Translations under genes and position numbers: made by a program
Shown: positions 27,816 to 36,560 of the stretch, in pieces
How the letters are laid out: every line of letters starts with the position of its first letter
Numbering within the stretch: the stretch's first letter is position 1
The notes under the pieces: generated by a model
Database searches by the model: none
Told to the model about the DNA's origin: nothing
What the model saw: the letters and a program-made list of their open reading frames with translations, nothing else
Assembly: GCA_004555265.1 (NCBI GenBank)
Contig: SFIQ01000006.1
Coordinates: 1 to 64,000 of the forward strand
Source of the DNA: Ruminococcus sp.
GTDB lineage: Bacteria > Bacillota > Clostridia > Oscillospirales > Acutalibacteraceae
Direction of reading: 5' to 3'
Length of the DNA: 64,000 bases

Positions 27816-27844
27816 TTGAAATTTTGCCTGATTATTGGTAAAAT
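27816..27844 (+). promoter_or_regulatory. tuf promoter
   Basis: TTGAAA at 27816-27821, 17-base spacer, TAAAAT at 27839-27844. It gives tuf independent expression behind fusA. Confidence 0.7.
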
Positions 27845-27898
27845 ACAAGCACATAGCATTTTGTAAAATATTTGCGCTAAATAAAGGAGGAAATTCCA

Positions 27899-29101
27899 AT
27901 GGCAAAGGAAAAATTTAACCGTAGCAAACCGCACGTTAACATTGGTACCATCGGCCACGTTGACCATGGTAAAACCACGTTGACCGCTGCAATCACCAAG
28001 ACGCTCGCTATGAAGGGTTATGCAAAGTTCGAAGCATATGATATGATCGACAAGGCTCCCGAAGAGAGAGAACGCGGCATCACCATCAACACCGCACACG
28101 TTGAGTATGAAACCGATACTCGTCACTATGCGCACGTTGACTGCCCCGGCCATGCTGACTATATCAAGAACATGATTACCGGTGCTGCACAGATGGACGG
28201 TGCTATCCTTGTTATCGCGGCTACCGACGGCCCGATGGCACAGACCAAAGAGCACCTGTTGCTTGCTCGCCAGGTTGGTGTTCCTTACATCATCGTTTTC
28301 CTGAACAAAGCTGACCAGGTTGATGATCCGGAACTCCTTGAACTCGTTGAAATGGAAGTTCGTGAAACCCTTTCCGAGTATGGCTTCCCGGGCGACGACA
28401 CCCCGATTATCGTTGGTTCTGCTCTCAAAGCACTTGAATACAACGGCGGCGACATTAATGCGCCCGAACTCAAACCGATTTGGGATTTGATGGACGCTGT
28501 TGACAGCTACATTCCGACCCCCGACCGTAAAGCAGACCTTCCCTTCTTGATGCCCATCGAAGATGTTATGACCATCTCCGGCCGTGGTACTGTTGTTACC
28601 GGCCGTGTGGAGCGTGGCCAACTCAAGACCGGCGAAGAAGTGGAAATCGTTGGTTTGTCTGATGAGAAGAAAAAGACCGTTGTTACCGGTATCGAAATGT
28701 TCAGAAAGACTTTGGACTATGCAGAAGCAGGCGACAACATCGGTGCGCTTCTTCGTGGTATTCAGAGAACCGAAGTGGAACGCGGTCAGGTTCTTTCCAA
28801 ACCCGGTTCCATTCATCCCTACACCAAGTTCAAAGGTCAGGTTTATGTCCTGAATAAGGATGAAGGCGGCCGTCATACCCCGTTCTTCAACAACTATCGT
28901 CCGCAGTTCTATTTCAGAACCACCGACGTTACCGGCATCATCTCCCTTCCCGAAGGCACTGAGATGTGCATGCCCGGCGACAACGTCGAAATGGATGTTG
29001 AATTGATTACCCCCATCGCGATTGAAGAGGGTCTTCGTTTCGCTATCCGTGAAGGCGGCCGTACCGTTGGTTCGGGCGTTGTTGTTGCGGTTTCCGACTA
29101 A
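27899..29101 (+). CDS. tuf: Elongation factor Tu
   Basis: GTPase that delivers aminoacyl-tRNA to the ribosome, 400 aa. It has G1 GHVDHGKTTL, the effector RGITINTAHVEYE, DCPGHADY, NKADQVDD and the C-terminal barrel domains ending in GRTVGSGVV. AAAGGAGG precedes the ATG. Codon use is strongly biased (CGT for Arg, GGT for Gly, GTT for Val), as expected for one of the most expressed genes. Followed at once by a strong terminator. Confidence 0.99.
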   Translation: MAKEKFNRSKPHVNIGTIGHVDHGKTTLTAAITKTLAMKGYAKFEAYDMIDKAPEERERGITINTAHVEYETDTRHYAHVDCPGHADYIKNMITGAAQMDGAILVIAATDGPMAQTKEHLLLARQVGVPYIIVFLNKADQVDDPELLELVEMEVRETLSEYGFPGDDTPIIVGSALKALEYNGGDINAPELKPIWDLMDAVDSYIPTPDRKADLPFLMPIEDVMTISGRGTVVTGRVERGQLKTGEEVEIVGLSDEKKKTVVTGIEMFRKTLDYAEAGDNIGALLRGIQRTEVERGQVLSKPGSIHPYTKFKGQVYVLNKDEGGRHTPFFNNYRPQFYFRTTDVTGIISLPEGTEMCMPGDNVEMDVELITPIAIEEGLRFAIREGGRTVGSGVVVAVSD

Positions 29102-29129
29102 TTATAATCCGATCTGATTGACAGAATTG

Positions 29130-29172
29130 ATCCCCCAAAGTTTGCACAAGTAAAGTTTGGGGGATTTTTTTA
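29130..29172 (+). terminator. Terminator of tuf
   Basis: ATCCCCCAAA paired with TTTGGGGGAT, followed by a run of T. Confidence 0.9.
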
Positions 29173-29202
29173 AAAAATTTGGGGTTTATTTTTGCTTGCA
29201 TA

Positions 29203-29219
29203 CTCTGTTTTAAACAGAG
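29203..29219. promoter_or_regulatory. Operator-like palindrome before orphan gene
   Basis: CTCTGTTT and AAACAGAG form a perfect eight-base inverted repeat around one T, 15 bases ahead of the 29235 start. It lies where transcription would begin from a weak promoter (TTGGGG 29179, TACTCT 29201). It could be a repressor site or a small hairpin in the leader. Confidence 0.35.
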
Positions 29220-29234
29220 GTTGGAGGGTATTTT

Positions 29235-29891
29235 ATGATTAAAAAAGTGTTTTCAGTTATTTTATGCGTCCTTTTCTTGTGGCAGTTTAGTTTGGTCGGT
29301 TTTGCGCATTTGGAAACAAGCGAAGCGTTTGTTTATCAAATGGGTGGAGATAGTATTGTATACTATTTGGATGTCGAACAAAATCCATATATTTATAACA
29401 ATGGAGAAAAGATGTACATTTCTTTATCGCTACCGCATTTAGAAGTGACTGATCCGGAAATGCTGGTTGAGCTGAATAAGGCTATTCATTCCGTGGAAAT
29501 GCGCTCGGTTCCAACGAATTATTATGATATTTCTTATGGTCCGTATAATGTGAATTCTCCTGCGTATTCGGTAAGTGTTTCTTTGCCGACTGCCACTTCA
29601 AGTTTTACTACAGCTGTTTTAAAAATGAATCCTTCTCATGAAGCGATTCGGATTAAAACCACAAATCATTCCCCTGTATTGTCGAGGAAAATCAATCTAA
29701 CATTTTATTATTATGATCAAGCAAACGACCGTTGGTATTATCAATCGCACCATTCTATCAATTGCAGTGGTGCTAACGGCTATGGTATAGCAAACATCTG
29801 TTCCGCATATCCTTATAGTCAGTTTTTTATTACAAAAGACAGTAACTTGACGAGTTTTACGCTCACGATTAATACCACATATAAAGCATAA
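29235..29891 (+). CDS. Secreted protein of unknown function
   Basis: A 218-aa product with a typical signal peptide (IKKVFSVILCVLFLWQFSLVGFA, cleavage likely before H25) and no further membrane segment. The mature part is rich in Ser, Tyr, Asn and Thr with alternating hydrophobics, suggesting a beta-rich fold; it has only two cysteines. No family recognised. GGAGGG precedes the ATG. Base composition is clearly more AT-rich than the ribosomal genes before it, and codon choice differs, which points to acquisition or weak selection. It is followed after 17 bases by two more unrecognised membrane-anchored genes. Confidence 0.7.
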   Translation: MIKKVFSVILCVLFLWQFSLVGFAHLETSEAFVYQMGGDSIVYYLDVEQNPYIYNNGEKMYISLSLPHLEVTDPEMLVELNKAIHSVEMRSVPTNYYDISYGPYNVNSPAYSVSVSLPTATSSFTTAVLKMNPSHEAIRIKTTNHSPVLSRKINLTFYYYDQANDRWYYQSHHSINCSGANGYGIANICSAYPYSQFFITKDSNLTSFTLTINTTYKA

Positions 29892-29908
29892 CAAGAAGGG
29901 GGATTACT

Positions 29909-30412
29909 ATGTGCACTACGAAAATGGATAAGAAGAAGCGTTTGTGTGTTTTTGTTTTTTGCCTTTTGCAAGTGGCTTTTGTTTTATGCTTTTTGGGGTT
30001 GTTCGTCCAAAAAATTACACCTGTTTGGGTAAAAACCGCTGATTATTCTGTTCGTGTTTTGCCGCAAGACGGTTCTTCAAAAGCAACAGGGATTACGGTG
30101 AATACATACAGTCCTTTTATGCATGAGTTTTTGCCGGCGCATATGTTTCAAGTGCAATCATGCGAAGGGGAAAGTAGAATACGCGCTGCATATTTTGCAC
30201 GGGAATTTGAAAGTATAAATGCATCTTATATTTCACGCGCAAACGCCGTGTTTGAACCGCAATATAGAGTTTTGCACCGTTCTGCGAGTAGTTTTTGCTA
30301 TCAAATTTCCGGTGCACCGAACGGTGAAGTTTTGGAGGTTTGGGCTTGTAATGTATCAAACGGTGCACCCTATGTTTGCACACATCTGGTCGAAGGCGGT
30401 GCGCGTGCATGA
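29909..30412 (+). CDS. Membrane-anchored protein of unknown function
   Basis: A 167-aa product with a short basic N-terminus and one hydrophobic segment at about residues 13-33, then an extracellular domain of about 130 residues with four cysteines. No motif recognised. AAGAAGGGGG lies before the ATG. It overlaps the next gene by four bases (ATGA), so the two are translationally coupled. AT-rich like its neighbours, it is probably the second gene of a three-gene unit. Confidence 0.6.
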   Translation: MCTTKMDKKKRLCVFVFCLLQVAFVLCFLGLFVQKITPVWVKTADYSVRVLPQDGSSKATGITVNTYSPFMHEFLPAHMFQVQSCEGESRIRAAYFAREFESINASYISRANAVFEPQYRVLHRSASSFCYQISGAPNGEVLEVWACNVSNGAPYVCTHLVEGGARA

Positions 30413-30816
30413 AATATAAGCGTTTGATTTGGATTTTGCTTGCCGAAATGCTTGTGCTTATTGTTTTGCTTTTCATGCCTGCGAATTTTGGCAAAAAGGC
30501 AATCCGTTTTGCAGGGGAGATACCGACTATGCAACGTTTGGTTGTTACGAATACGGTTTTCGGCGAAGCAGGACAAAAACAAGTTGAAGACGTTTTTAAA
30601 GAGTATGAATCTTTGCAGGCACAGAAACACACGGATTTAGAAACGTATTTTTCATATAAAATTGTAAGTTGTGACGCGAAACTCTGTGTGGTTGAAGTGC
30701 AAACCGAATATTATATTCCGCAGACAGATACCGCAGAGAAACAACTTCAATTACGGCAAACACAGCAAATTTGGTTTTTCGCAAATGAAGAGGATTTTGC
30801 TGTGGAAGTACGATAA
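30409..30816 (+). CDS. Membrane-anchored protein of unknown function
   Basis: A 135-aa product with an N-terminal membrane segment (LIWILLAEMLVLIVLLFM) and a soluble outer part with a predicted helix (EDVFKEYESLQAQKHTD) and a Cys pair at CDAKLC. Same plan as the preceding protein: short basic start, one anchor, small outer domain. The start overlaps the previous stop. No family recognised. A bidirectional terminator ends the unit. Confidence 0.6.
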   Translation: MKYKRLIWILLAEMLVLIVLLFMPANFGKKAIRFAGEIPTMQRLVVTNTVFGEAGQKQVEDVFKEYESLQAQKHTDLETYFSYKIVSCDAKLCVVEVQTEYYIPQTDTAEKQLQLRQTQQIWFFANEEDFAVEVR

Positions 30817-30834
30817 AAACTGCATAGAAAAAAG

Positions 30835-30875
30835 AAATCGGCGAGGGAGCGGTTGAAGCACACTCGTCGATTTTT
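30835..30875. terminator. Bidirectional terminator
   Basis: Imperfect stem AAATCGGCGAG/CTCGTCGATTT with T runs on both sides (TTTTT on plus; TTTCTTTTTT on minus). It ends both the orphan trio and the ABC exporter operon. Confidence 0.7.
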
Positions 30876-30897
30876 AATGCTAACGATGAATTTCCGT

Positions 30898-32628
30898 TTA
30901 TTCCGCCTTTGCAAACTGGCTGTTATATAAATCAAAGTAAAATCCGCGCTGTGCGAGTAGGGCTTGGTGTGTGCCTTGTTCTACAATTTGCCCGTCACGC
31001 ATGACCAAAATGACATCGGCGTTTTGTATCGTCGAAAGGCGGTGCGCCACAATGAAGCTCGTGCGCCCTTCCATCAACTTTTGGAATGCCTTTTGAATAC
31101 GGATTTCCGTGCGCGTGTCGATGTTGCTGGTCGCTTCGTCCAAAATCAGCATCGGCGGCTTTTTGAGCATCACCCGCGCAATGGCGAGTAACTGTCTCTG
31201 CCCCTCGGAAATATTGTCGCCGTTTTCAGAAAGCACCGTGTCATAGCCTTGCGGCAAACGCTGAATAAAACTGTGCGCGTGCGCCGCTTTTGCCGCCTCG
31301 ATAATTTCTTCGTCGCTTGCGTTCGGTGCGCCGTAGGCGATGTTTTCCCGCACCGTTCCGCGAAACAGCCAAGTGTCCTGCAACACCATGCCGAACGCCC
31401 CGCGCAGGCTGTCACGCGTGACCTCTTGGGTGTTTTGTCCGTCGATTTGAATGCTGCCGCTGTTTATATCATAAAATCGCATCAGCAAATTGATAAGCGT
31501 CGTTTTGCCGCACCCCGTCGGGCCGACGATTGCCACCGTTTGCCCGGGCTTTACCGAAAGGGAAAAGTCCCGAATCAGCGGCTTGTCGGATACATAAGAG
31601 AACGAAATATTCTGAAAGTCCACCGCACCGTTTTCTACCTGTAAGGCAGGTAGTGCGCTGTCATCGGGTTCGTCCTTGGCGTCTAACAAACGGAACACAC
31701 GCGCCGCGCCCGAAAGGGCGTTTTGAAATTCCGCAACCACGCCGGAAATCTCGTTAAAGGGCTTTGTGTATTGCGAACAGTAGGCGAGGAACGAAGTCAA
31801 TTCCCCGACGGAGAGACTGCCGCGTACACAAAGCACCGCACCGACGGTTGCCACCCCCGCATACACCGTTGCGTTGACAAACCGCGTGCAGGGGTTGGAA
31901 AGCGCCGAATAAAAATGCGCGATGACGCCCACTTTTTGCATATCCGTGTTCATTTTTTGGAATTTTTCCGCGTTGACGGCTTCCATCGCAAAGGATTTCA
32001 CAACCGTTTCGTTTTCAATCATTTCCGAGGCAAAGCCCGTCAATTTGCCGCGCAGTTTTGCTTGTTCGCGGTATTTGTCGTGTGTGTGGCGCGCAATAAA
32101 GGACGATACAAAGAACGATAGCGGCGTCAACACAACCACAACCAGCGCAATCCACGGATTTAACACGAACATAAATACCAGCGTGCCGAGAATGGTGACC
32201 ACGCCCGAAAACACTTGCGTAAAGCCTTGCAAAAGCCCCGTGCCGACAATGTCAATGTCCGTGACGGCGGTGCTCAAAATATCGCCGTGCGCATTGCGGT
32301 CGATGTAAGAGAGCGGCACCCGCCCGATCTTTTCAAATACATCATTGCGCAGTTTTTCCACCGTGTAGTAGGACAGTTTGTTACTGTGGTAAGTCATAAT
32401 CCATTGGAACAGCGCCGACAGCAAAACAATCCCCGCGAGCACGCCGCCGATTGTATACAGCCGCGAAAAATCCACTTCGCCCGCCGTGACCATCGTGTCT
32501 ACCGCAAGCCCGATGAATACGGGTACCAAAAGGGAAAGCACAATGCCCGCAAAAGCCGAAATAACCGCAGCGACCAAGTTCTTTTTAAACGGGCGAATAT
32601 ACGAAAGTAAACGCTTTAAGGTTTGCAT
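30898..32628 (-). CDS. ABC exporter half-transporter, canonical nucleotide site subunit
   Basis: A 576-aa fusion of a six-helix exporter domain and an ATPase domain. Walker A is GPTGCGKTT, Walker B MLILDEATSNID with the catalytic Glu, and the switch His is in IVAHRLSTI. The signature is ISEGQRQ instead of LSGGQ. The partner gene upstream overlaps it by one base (TAATG) and has the opposite pattern, so the two form a heterodimer of the type known from BmrCD, LmrCD and TM287/288. Substrate unknown: multidrug, lipid or peptide are all possible. Confidence 0.92.
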   Translation of the reverse strand: MQTLKRLLSYIRPFKKNLVAAVISAFAGIVLSLLVPVFIGLAVDTMVTAGEVDFSRLYTIGGVLAGIVLLSALFQWIMTYHSNKLSYYTVEKLRNDVFEKIGRVPLSYIDRNAHGDILSTAVTDIDIVGTGLLQGFTQVFSGVVTILGTLVFMFVLNPWIALVVVVLTPLSFFVSSFIARHTHDKYREQAKLRGKLTGFASEMIENETVVKSFAMEAVNAEKFQKMNTDMQKVGVIAHFYSALSNPCTRFVNATVYAGVATVGAVLCVRGSLSVGELTSFLAYCSQYTKPFNEISGVVAEFQNALSGAARVFRLLDAKDEPDDSALPALQVENGAVDFQNISFSYVSDKPLIRDFSLSVKPGQTVAIVGPTGCGKTTLINLLMRFYDINSGSIQIDGQNTQEVTRDSLRGAFGMVLQDTWLFRGTVRENIAYGAPNASDEEIIEAAKAAHAHSFIQRLPQGYDTVLSENGDNISEGQRQLLAIARVMLKKPPMLILDEATSNIDTRTEIRIQKAFQKLMEGRTSFIVAHRLSTIQNADVILVMRDGQIVEQGTHQALLAQRGFYFDLYNSQFAKAE

Positions 32629-34349
32629 TATGCGCCCACCTCGCTTTCACGGGACTGCGAGCGGCAGATTTCGCGGTACAGTTCGTTATCGCGGTACAGC
32701 TCCTCGTGCGTACCCACGCCGCACAAAATGCCGTCGTCCAACAGCAGAATCTTATCTGCCGATTTTACACTGCTTACGCGCTGTGACACCCAAATTACGG
32801 TTTTGTCTTTATAGGTTTCCTGCAACGCGCGCCGCAGTTTTAAATCAGTCGCAAAGTCAAGTGCACTTGAAGCGTCGTCAAAAATCAAGATTTCGGGATC
32901 GCCCACGAGCGCCCTTGCAATCGTCAGGCGCTGGCGTTGCCCGCCCGAAAAATTCTTGCCGCCCTCTTCCACGGGGGCGTTTAATCCCTCGGGCAGTTGC
33001 TGCACGAATTCCCACGCCTGCGAAACGCGCAGGGCGGTTTCGATTTGGACATCGGAAATGTCCGTTTTGCCGCACAGCAGGTTTTCGCGCACCGTGCCTT
33101 TAAACAGCGCACCGCCCTGCGGCACAATGTGCACGGCATTGCGAAGGGCGTGGTAGGTGTAGTCTTTCACATTCTTGCCGAACACCGAAACCGTGCCGCT
33201 GTCCGTGTCATACAGCCGCCAAATCAGGTTGATAAGCGCCGATTTGCCCGCGCCCGTGCCGCCGATAATGCCGACGGTCTGTCCGCGCCGAACGGTAAAC
33301 GAAATATCGCTCAAAACTTTTTCCTCTGCGGTGTTAAAGGAGAAATCTACCTTTTCAAAGCATACGGCGGTTTCATTTTCGGTATTTACGGTTTCTGTTT
33401 TGCCCTCGTGCATCGTCGGCTCGGTTGCCAAAACCGCTTTCACGCGGTCCATACTTGCCGCCGCTTTTGTGAAAATCACAATGACATTGGCAAAAACAAT
33501 AATAGACAGCAGAATTTGCGTCATATAATTGGTAAAGGCAATCACTTCACCTTGCGTAAGATGCCCTGCATACACATTTTTGCCGCCGAAATACAAAACC
33601 GCGACAATGCCTAAGTTCATCACGGCAAAGGTGAGGGGATTTAAAAACGCATTCAAACGCCCCACGCGCACCTGTATGCGTGTAAACTCGTCATTTTCGT
33701 CCGAAAAGCGTTTGCGTTCCGCCTTGGTTTTTTGAAATGCGCGAATGACGCGCACGCCCGAAAGATTTTCGTTGACCACGCGCGACAGCACATCTAACTT
33801 GTTTTGGATTTTTTTGTAAATCGGTAAAGAACGGCTTAGAACAATATACATAATCACGCTGACAAGCGCACCCGCAATCAAAAAGATGACGGACATTCTA
33901 AGGTCGAGCGCCATGGCCATAATGAGAGACCCCGCAATCAAAAACGGCGAGCGGAACATCAGGCGAATGAGCATCGCCACGCCCGATTGAATTTGGGTAA
34001 TATCGTTGGTTAAGCGTGTGACGAGTGTTGCGTTGGAAAATTTTGCGCGGTCCGCGGCGGAAAGCGCGTGGATTTTTGCGAACACATCGCGGCGCAAATC
34101 CGTGCCGACGCCTTGTTGGGCAACTGCCGCCGAATATTGGCAGATAATTGCGAACAGCAGCCCCACCGCACCGAGTGCGAACATCAGCGCCCCCATTTTG
34201 AGAATATACGCGGTGTCCCCGTTTTTCACGCCGACATCAATAATTTTGGACATCACAATGGGTACAAACAACTCCAAAATTGCCTCTGCCAGTTTAAAGG
34301 CGGGACCCATAATGAATTGCAGTTTGTACTTTTGAAAATATTGTTTCAT
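32628..34349 (-). CDS. ABC exporter half-transporter, degenerate nucleotide site subunit
   Basis: The 573-aa partner of the preceding protein. Walker A is GGTGAGKSA and the signature FSGGQRQR is canonical. Walker B reads ILIFDDASSALD, with Asp in place of the catalytic Glu, and the switch position is Gln in VSQRVSS instead of His. These two changes mark the degenerate site of heterodimeric exporters; together with the ISEGQ signature of the partner they form one site that binds but scarcely hydrolyses ATP. First gene of the pair, with its own promoter at 34383-34410. Confidence 0.92.
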   Translation of the reverse strand: MKQYFQKYKLQFIMGPAFKLAEAILELFVPIVMSKIIDVGVKNGDTAYILKMGALMFALGAVGLLFAIICQYSAAVAQQGVGTDLRRDVFAKIHALSAADRAKFSNATLVTRLTNDITQIQSGVAMLIRLMFRSPFLIAGSLIMAMALDLRMSVIFLIAGALVSVIMYIVLSRSLPIYKKIQNKLDVLSRVVNENLSGVRVIRAFQKTKAERKRFSDENDEFTRIQVRVGRLNAFLNPLTFAVMNLGIVAVLYFGGKNVYAGHLTQGEVIAFTNYMTQILLSIIVFANVIVIFTKAAASMDRVKAVLATEPTMHEGKTETVNTENETAVCFEKVDFSFNTAEEKVLSDISFTVRRGQTVGIIGGTGAGKSALINLIWRLYDTDSGTVSVFGKNVKDYTYHALRNAVHIVPQGGALFKGTVRENLLCGKTDISDVQIETALRVSQAWEFVQQLPEGLNAPVEEGGKNFSGGQRQRLTIARALVGDPEILIFDDASSALDFATDLKLRRALQETYKDKTVIWVSQRVSSVKSADKILLLDDGILCGVGTHEELYRDNELYREICRSQSRESEVGA

Positions 34350-34382
34350 ACAAGATTCTCCAACGATAAAAGCATTGTATAT

Positions 34383-34410
34383 AGTATACCATTTTTTCTG
34401 TATTTTTCAA
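34383..34410 (-). promoter_or_regulatory. ABC exporter promoter
   Basis: TTGAAA at 34410-34405, 16-base spacer, extended -10 TGGTATACT (-10 at 34388-34383), minus strand. The -10 region is identical over 16 bases to that of lacZ. Confidence 0.65.
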
Positions 34411-34441
34411 TACAACCGCGTGAAAACAAGGGGGCGTTGCT

Positions 34442-34798
34442 TTGCAAAGCGGCAAAAAAACAGCCGCTGTCATTTTGACGGCGGCGCTTTGTGTTTTGAG
34501 CGTGCTGTATGCGTGCATTACTTTTGAAATTACCCTGCAAACCACGGGGGAGGGGACGCTCTATGCCGAAAAACAACGCGTGCATCTGTGCGAGAGTGTG
34601 AAAATTCGGATTGTGCCGAGTGACGCGCCAACGCCGTCCGTGCTCAAAAGTATTACCGTCAACGGCGAGGATTGCACAAAGTCCGTGCATTTGCAAGCCT
34701 TAAAAATCCGCCGTGTGCACAGCGATATTGTCGTCACAGCCGAATTTGAAAGCGCGGCGGGCAAAGCGGTGCCGGCGAATGCGCCCATATTTGTTTAA
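34442..34798 (+). CDS. Small exported or membrane-anchored protein
   Basis: A 118-aa product with a hydrophobic N-terminus (AAVILTAALCVLSVLYAC), either a signal anchor or a lipoprotein signal with a loose lipobox ending LYAC. The outer part, TTGEGTLYA...VKIRIVP...ITVNGEDCTKSV...DIVVTAEFE, resembles a single copy of the short beta-rich repeats found in many clostridial surface proteins; this is a similarity of pattern only. The start is TTG at 34442 with AAGGGGGC upstream, as no ATG is available. Divergent from the exporter genes. Confidence 0.5.
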   Translation: MQSGKKTAAVILTAALCVLSVLYACITFEITLQTTGEGTLYAEKQRVHLCESVKIRIVPSDAPTPSVLKSITVNGEDCTKSVHLQALKIRRVHSDIVVTAEFESAAGKAVPANAPIFV

Positions 34799-34989
34799 TT
34801 TGTTTCCGAACGGCAAAATTTTCGCCACAGCGGAATGCAAAGTATCGTAACCAAAACCGATGTCAGCGCCAACACAATCCACAATAAGAACAGCGCATTC
34901 CAACCGCTGTTCGTTTCTAATAACTTGCCCGCCGGCAGGCACGGCACGCAAAAGCCGTATGACCGTATGACTTTTCTCGCGTCGAACAA
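34795..34989 (-). CDS. Possible 64-aa single-span membrane protein
   Basis: TTG at 34989 with GGAG six bases before it opens a 64-codon frame. It has a CVPC motif near residue 15 and a strong membrane segment (ALFLLWIVLALTSVLVTILCI) close to the C-terminus. The frame extends further upstream but would run through the cca terminator. Unrecognised; could also be the remnant tail of a larger membrane protein. It converges with the 34442 gene, overlapping by four bases. The rest of 34799-35108 holds only the terminator. Confidence 0.35.
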   Translation of the reverse strand: MFDARKVIRSYGFCVPCLPAGKLLETNSGWNALFLLWIVLALTSVLVTILCIPLWRKFCRSETN

Positions 34990-35010
34990 AGAAATCTCCG
35001 AATAATGCGA

Positions 35011-35041
35011 ACAAAAACGCACCGTACACGGTGCGTTTTGC
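35011..35041 (-). terminator. Terminator of cca
   Basis: ACGCACCG/CGGTGCGT stem with a four-base loop, T run on the minus strand; A/T flanks allow action on both strands. Confidence 0.75.
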
Positions 35042-35108
35042 TGTGTGCGCAGCATCTGCGGATAGTGTAGCATGTTTCGCGGCAAATTGCAAACGCCTGC
35101 GCTTATCG

Positions 35109-36452
35109 TCAGCCTATCTCGGTATGCTGTGCTCGCTGTATGTGTGCAAGCAGTGCCGAAGGTTCATTCCCGCATTGCTCCGTAATGACAAGTCCCAACA
35201 AGCCGTTTAAAGCGTCGCAAATGGCTTTGCCGTCTGTGATGCCGACTGCTTTTAGGTCGTCGCCGTTTACGGCGAGCCCGCGCAAATCGTAACATTCGTG
35301 GTTTTCAAGAATTTCCGCGAGAAAATCTGCCATTCGCCGCAATTTTTCGTCAATCGCGTGGGGCTGCGCCTTCCCGCGGTTATCCGCGCGTTTGATTTTG
35401 ATCAGTGCACGGTAATCGTCCGCGCCGATTTTAGAAAGCAACTGTTTTGCCTCGATTTTGGTTTTCGGAGATTTCAGGTCGTGTATGGCAATCCAACCCG
35501 TGACCGTTTTTACGGTGCTGTTTTCATAGCGCAGACGCTTTAAAATCGGCTTGACAATTTCCGCACCGACCTTTTGATGCCCTTTAAAATGGTCTTGCCC
35601 GTTTTCGTCGGTTTTTCGGCAAACGGGCTTCCCGAAATCGTGGAAAAACATACACAGCCGCAGGGCTTCGGTCGGTTCGATGTTTTCCAGTGTAGCAAGC
35701 GTGTGACGGTAGACATCGAAACGATGGTACGGTGTGTTTTGCGGGCAGTCGAACAGCGTGCGCACTTCGGGGATAAACACGGCAATCACCTCGCGGTAAC
35801 GGTCGAGCACCGCGGCGGCATTTTTGCCGCACAACAACTTTGAAAATTCCACCCGAATACGCTCGGCGGCAACCTTAGTTAATAACTGTCTATTGCGTAA
35901 AATGCTTTCGGCGGTATTCGGCTCAATGGTAAATCCGAGCACCGAAGCAAAGCGAATGCCGCGCAAAATGCGTAGGGCGTCCTCGGAAAAGCGGCGGTCA
36001 GGGGCCCCTACCGCACGCAAAATGCCGTTCTGCAAATCCGCAAGCCCGCCGCACAAATCAACGATGCCGTCCTGCTCGTTCCAGCAAAGCGTGTTGACGG
36101 TGAAATCGCGGCGCAGTAAATCTTCTTTTAAACGGCTTGTGAAAGCAATACTTGCGGGGTGACGCGCGTCGAGGTAGTCACCGTCCACGCGAAAGGTGGT
36201 GATTTCGAGCGACAACCCGTCTAAAAGTACCGTGACCGTGCCGTGCTGTACCCCCGTTTCAATCAATCGGCAGTCAGAAAATACGCGCTCGGTTTCTTCG
36301 GGGCGCGCGGCGGTCGTAATGTCCCAATCCAAAGGCGTTTTGCCGAGCAGACTGTCGCGCACACAGCCGCCGACGGCATAGGCCGCAAAGCCGTTTTCGT
36401 GCAAACGGCGCAAGGCGGTTTTCACTTGTTCGGGTGCGAGTATTTCGGGCAT
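35109..36452 (-). CDS. cca: CCA tRNA nucleotidyltransferase
   Basis: Adds or repairs the 3' CCA of tRNAs. The 447-aa class II enzyme has the G-rich loop VGGCVRDSLLG at 27-37, the metal-binding D42-W-D44, the RRDFTVN segment, and the head-neck motif RFSEDALRILRGIRFA. The C-terminal half contains an HD-type phosphohydrolase motif (MFFHDFGKP), as in the longer bacterial enzymes. Whether it adds all of CCA or only A or CC cannot be read from this. Monocistronic, with TTGTAA/TAAAAT upstream. Confidence 0.95.
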   Translation of the reverse strand: MPEILAPEQVKTALRRLHENGFAAYAVGGCVRDSLLGKTPLDWDITTAARPEETERVFSDCRLIETGVQHGTVTVLLDGLSLEITTFRVDGDYLDARHPASIAFTSRLKEDLLRRDFTVNTLCWNEQDGIVDLCGGLADLQNGILRAVGAPDRRFSEDALRILRGIRFASVLGFTIEPNTAESILRNRQLLTKVAAERIRVEFSKLLCGKNAAAVLDRYREVIAVFIPEVRTLFDCPQNTPYHRFDVYRHTLATLENIEPTEALRLCMFFHDFGKPVCRKTDENGQDHFKGHQKVGAEIVKPILKRLRYENSTVKTVTGWIAIHDLKSPKTKIEAKQLLSKIGADDYRALIKIKRADNRGKAQPHAIDEKLRRMADFLAEILENHECYDLRGLAVNGDDLKAVGITDGKAICDALNGLLGLVITEQCGNEPSALLAHIQRAQHTEIG

Positions 36453-36488
36453 GGTGCCGTCTCCTTTGCCGGTGTTCTGTTGTTCCTA

Positions 36489-36518
36489 TTTTACCACAAA
36501 CCGACACCTATTTACAAG
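36489..36518 (-). promoter_or_regulatory. cca promoter
   Basis: TTGTAA at 36518-36513, 18-base spacer, TAAAAT at 36494-36489 (minus strand). Confidence 0.6.
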
Positions 36519-36560
36519 AAAAAAGAAATACGATATAATAATATAGATTTATACCTTATA

